From: Acidobacteriaceae bacterium
GTDB lineage: Bacteria; Acidobacteriota; Terriglobia; Terriglobales; Acidobacteriaceae
Assembly (NCBI GenBank): GCA_003151155.1
Contig: PLWX01000288.1
Span: 5,734-37,889, forward strand
Length of the DNA stretch: 32,156 bases
Reading direction: 5' to 3'
Every line of letters starts with the position of its first letter. The first letter of the stretch is position 1. Position numbers and translations under genes: made by a program. The notes below the pieces were generated by a model. The model saw only the letters and a list, made by a program, of their open reading frames with translations. It did not search any database and was not told the DNA's origin. Positions 31,616-32,156 of this stretch are shown here, one piece after another.

Positions 31616-32156
31616 CTACCGCTTCGCCAGTACCGGCTTCTCTCCATGTCCATTTACAGGCACCGGCCCAGCCCCGGCCGCTGCGGAAGCAGCTTGTGGC
31701 GCCGGCTCTTTCACCAGGCCAACGTGTTTGCGGACTTCGATCTCCATCCGCGCGGCGATGTCCTTGTTGTCCTTAAGGAACTGCTTCACGTTCTCGCGGC
31801 CCTGGCCGATGCGTTCGCCCTTGTAGCTGAACCACGAACCCGACTTCTCCACGATGTTGGCTTCGGTCGCGATGTCGAGCATATCGCCTTCGCGAGAGAT
31901 CCCCTCGCCGTAGACGATATCGAATTCGGCCTCGCGGAAGGGCGCAGCCACCTTGTTCTTCACGACCTTCACCTTGGTCCGAGACCCAATCACCACGTCG
32001 CCGTCTTTGATCGCGGCAATGCGGCGAATATCGACGCGGACGGAGGAGTAGAACTTCAGAGCACGTCCACCGGTGGTGGTCTCGGGATTGCCGAACATCA
32101 CGCCGATCTACTCGCGGATCTGGTTGATGAAGATCAGGCACGTGCCCGACTAGCTC
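31616..32156 (-). CDS. recA: Recombinase RecA, C-terminal part, with two in-frame amber codons at the window edge
   Basis: The C-terminal third of RecA, the ATP-dependent strand-exchange and SOS-inducing recombinase. Visible parts are [13 protein letters not shown] and [14 protein letters not shown] (DNA-binding loop L2), [53 protein letters not shown] and an Ala/Pro-rich tail. Two codons read TAG: 32150-32152 and 32108-32110. Both stand where RecA normally has lysine (AAG) in SKSxTCL and REKIG, so each is a single A-to-T change. Downstream sequence is fully conserved. A shorter open frame could restart at GTG 32101. These may be edge sequencing errors or a genuine recent inactivation. Confidence 0.85.

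Noticed and set aside
31616-32156. Genome-wide recoding of TAG to lysine, suggested by the two ambers in recA
   Set aside because: About a dozen genes in the window, including recA itself, fabG, glmM, ogt and the ROK kinase, end with TAG at the normal family length. TAG is therefore an ordinary stop here.

Overview
The window looks like a chromosomal segment of an Acidobacteriota member (Koribacter/Terriglobia-like). This is inferred from moderately high GC, a MacB/FtsX-type permease of the acidobacterial ADOP kind, a small pilin-like anchored protein, a GTGGGTGCCCC-type intergenic hairpin and the gene mix. I saw no rRNA, tRNA, CRISPR array, insertion sequence or prophage gene. Coding density is high, and most genes are ordinary housekeeping or regulatory genes. 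The window cuts two genes: an aminotransferase at the left edge and recA at the right edge.

Layout. 1-6600: a partial class III aminotransferase (minus), a secreted cytochrome c/sorbosone-dehydrogenase fusion (plus), a bicupin (plus), an ADOP permease (minus) and a small secreted protein (minus). 6660-10930 (minus): a likely operon of a nucleotidyltransferase-phosphohexomutase fusion followed by an ABC-2 exporter (ATPase plus permease). 11120-14000 (plus): a GntR/UTRA regulator, a ROK sugar kinase and a class I DAHP synthase. 14000-17000 (minus): a 997-residue protein that joins two receiver-like domains to a PEP-synthase-type ATP-binding domain. 17076-21450 (plus): xseA, then the linked trio cdaA-cdaR-glmM (c-di-AMP synthesis, its regulator, and phosphoglucosamine mutase). 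21490-25130 (minus): a PaiB-like flavoprotein, a small CxxC protein, a DNA alkyl-transferase, an OmpA-like envelope protein and a conserved protein of unknown function. 25150-29230 (mixed): an orphan NarL-type response regulator, an XRE regulator, a GNAT acetyltransferase, a pilin-like protein, fabG and a MerR regulator. 29278-32156 (minus): frr, two YjzC-like zinc-knuckle proteins (one frameshifted), pyrH and recA.

Themes. Two separate alpha-phosphohexomutases, a ROK kinase and an HutC-type regulator suggest sugar or amino-sugar phosphate activation. glmM overlaps cdaR and cdaR overlaps cdaA by 4 bases each, which couples cell-wall precursor supply to c-di-AMP. Intergenic signals include seven clear hairpin-plus-T-tract terminators, several -10 boxes and a few starts so close to a -10 box that leaderless transcripts are likely.

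Most worth a second look: the receiver/PEP-synthase-domain fusion without the normal phosphohistidine and PEP barrel domains; the nucleotidyltransferase domain that lost its signature basic residues; two in-frame amber codons replacing conserved lysines of recA at the window edge; and a tandem pair of YjzC-like genes between pyrH and frr, one carrying a single-base frameshift.
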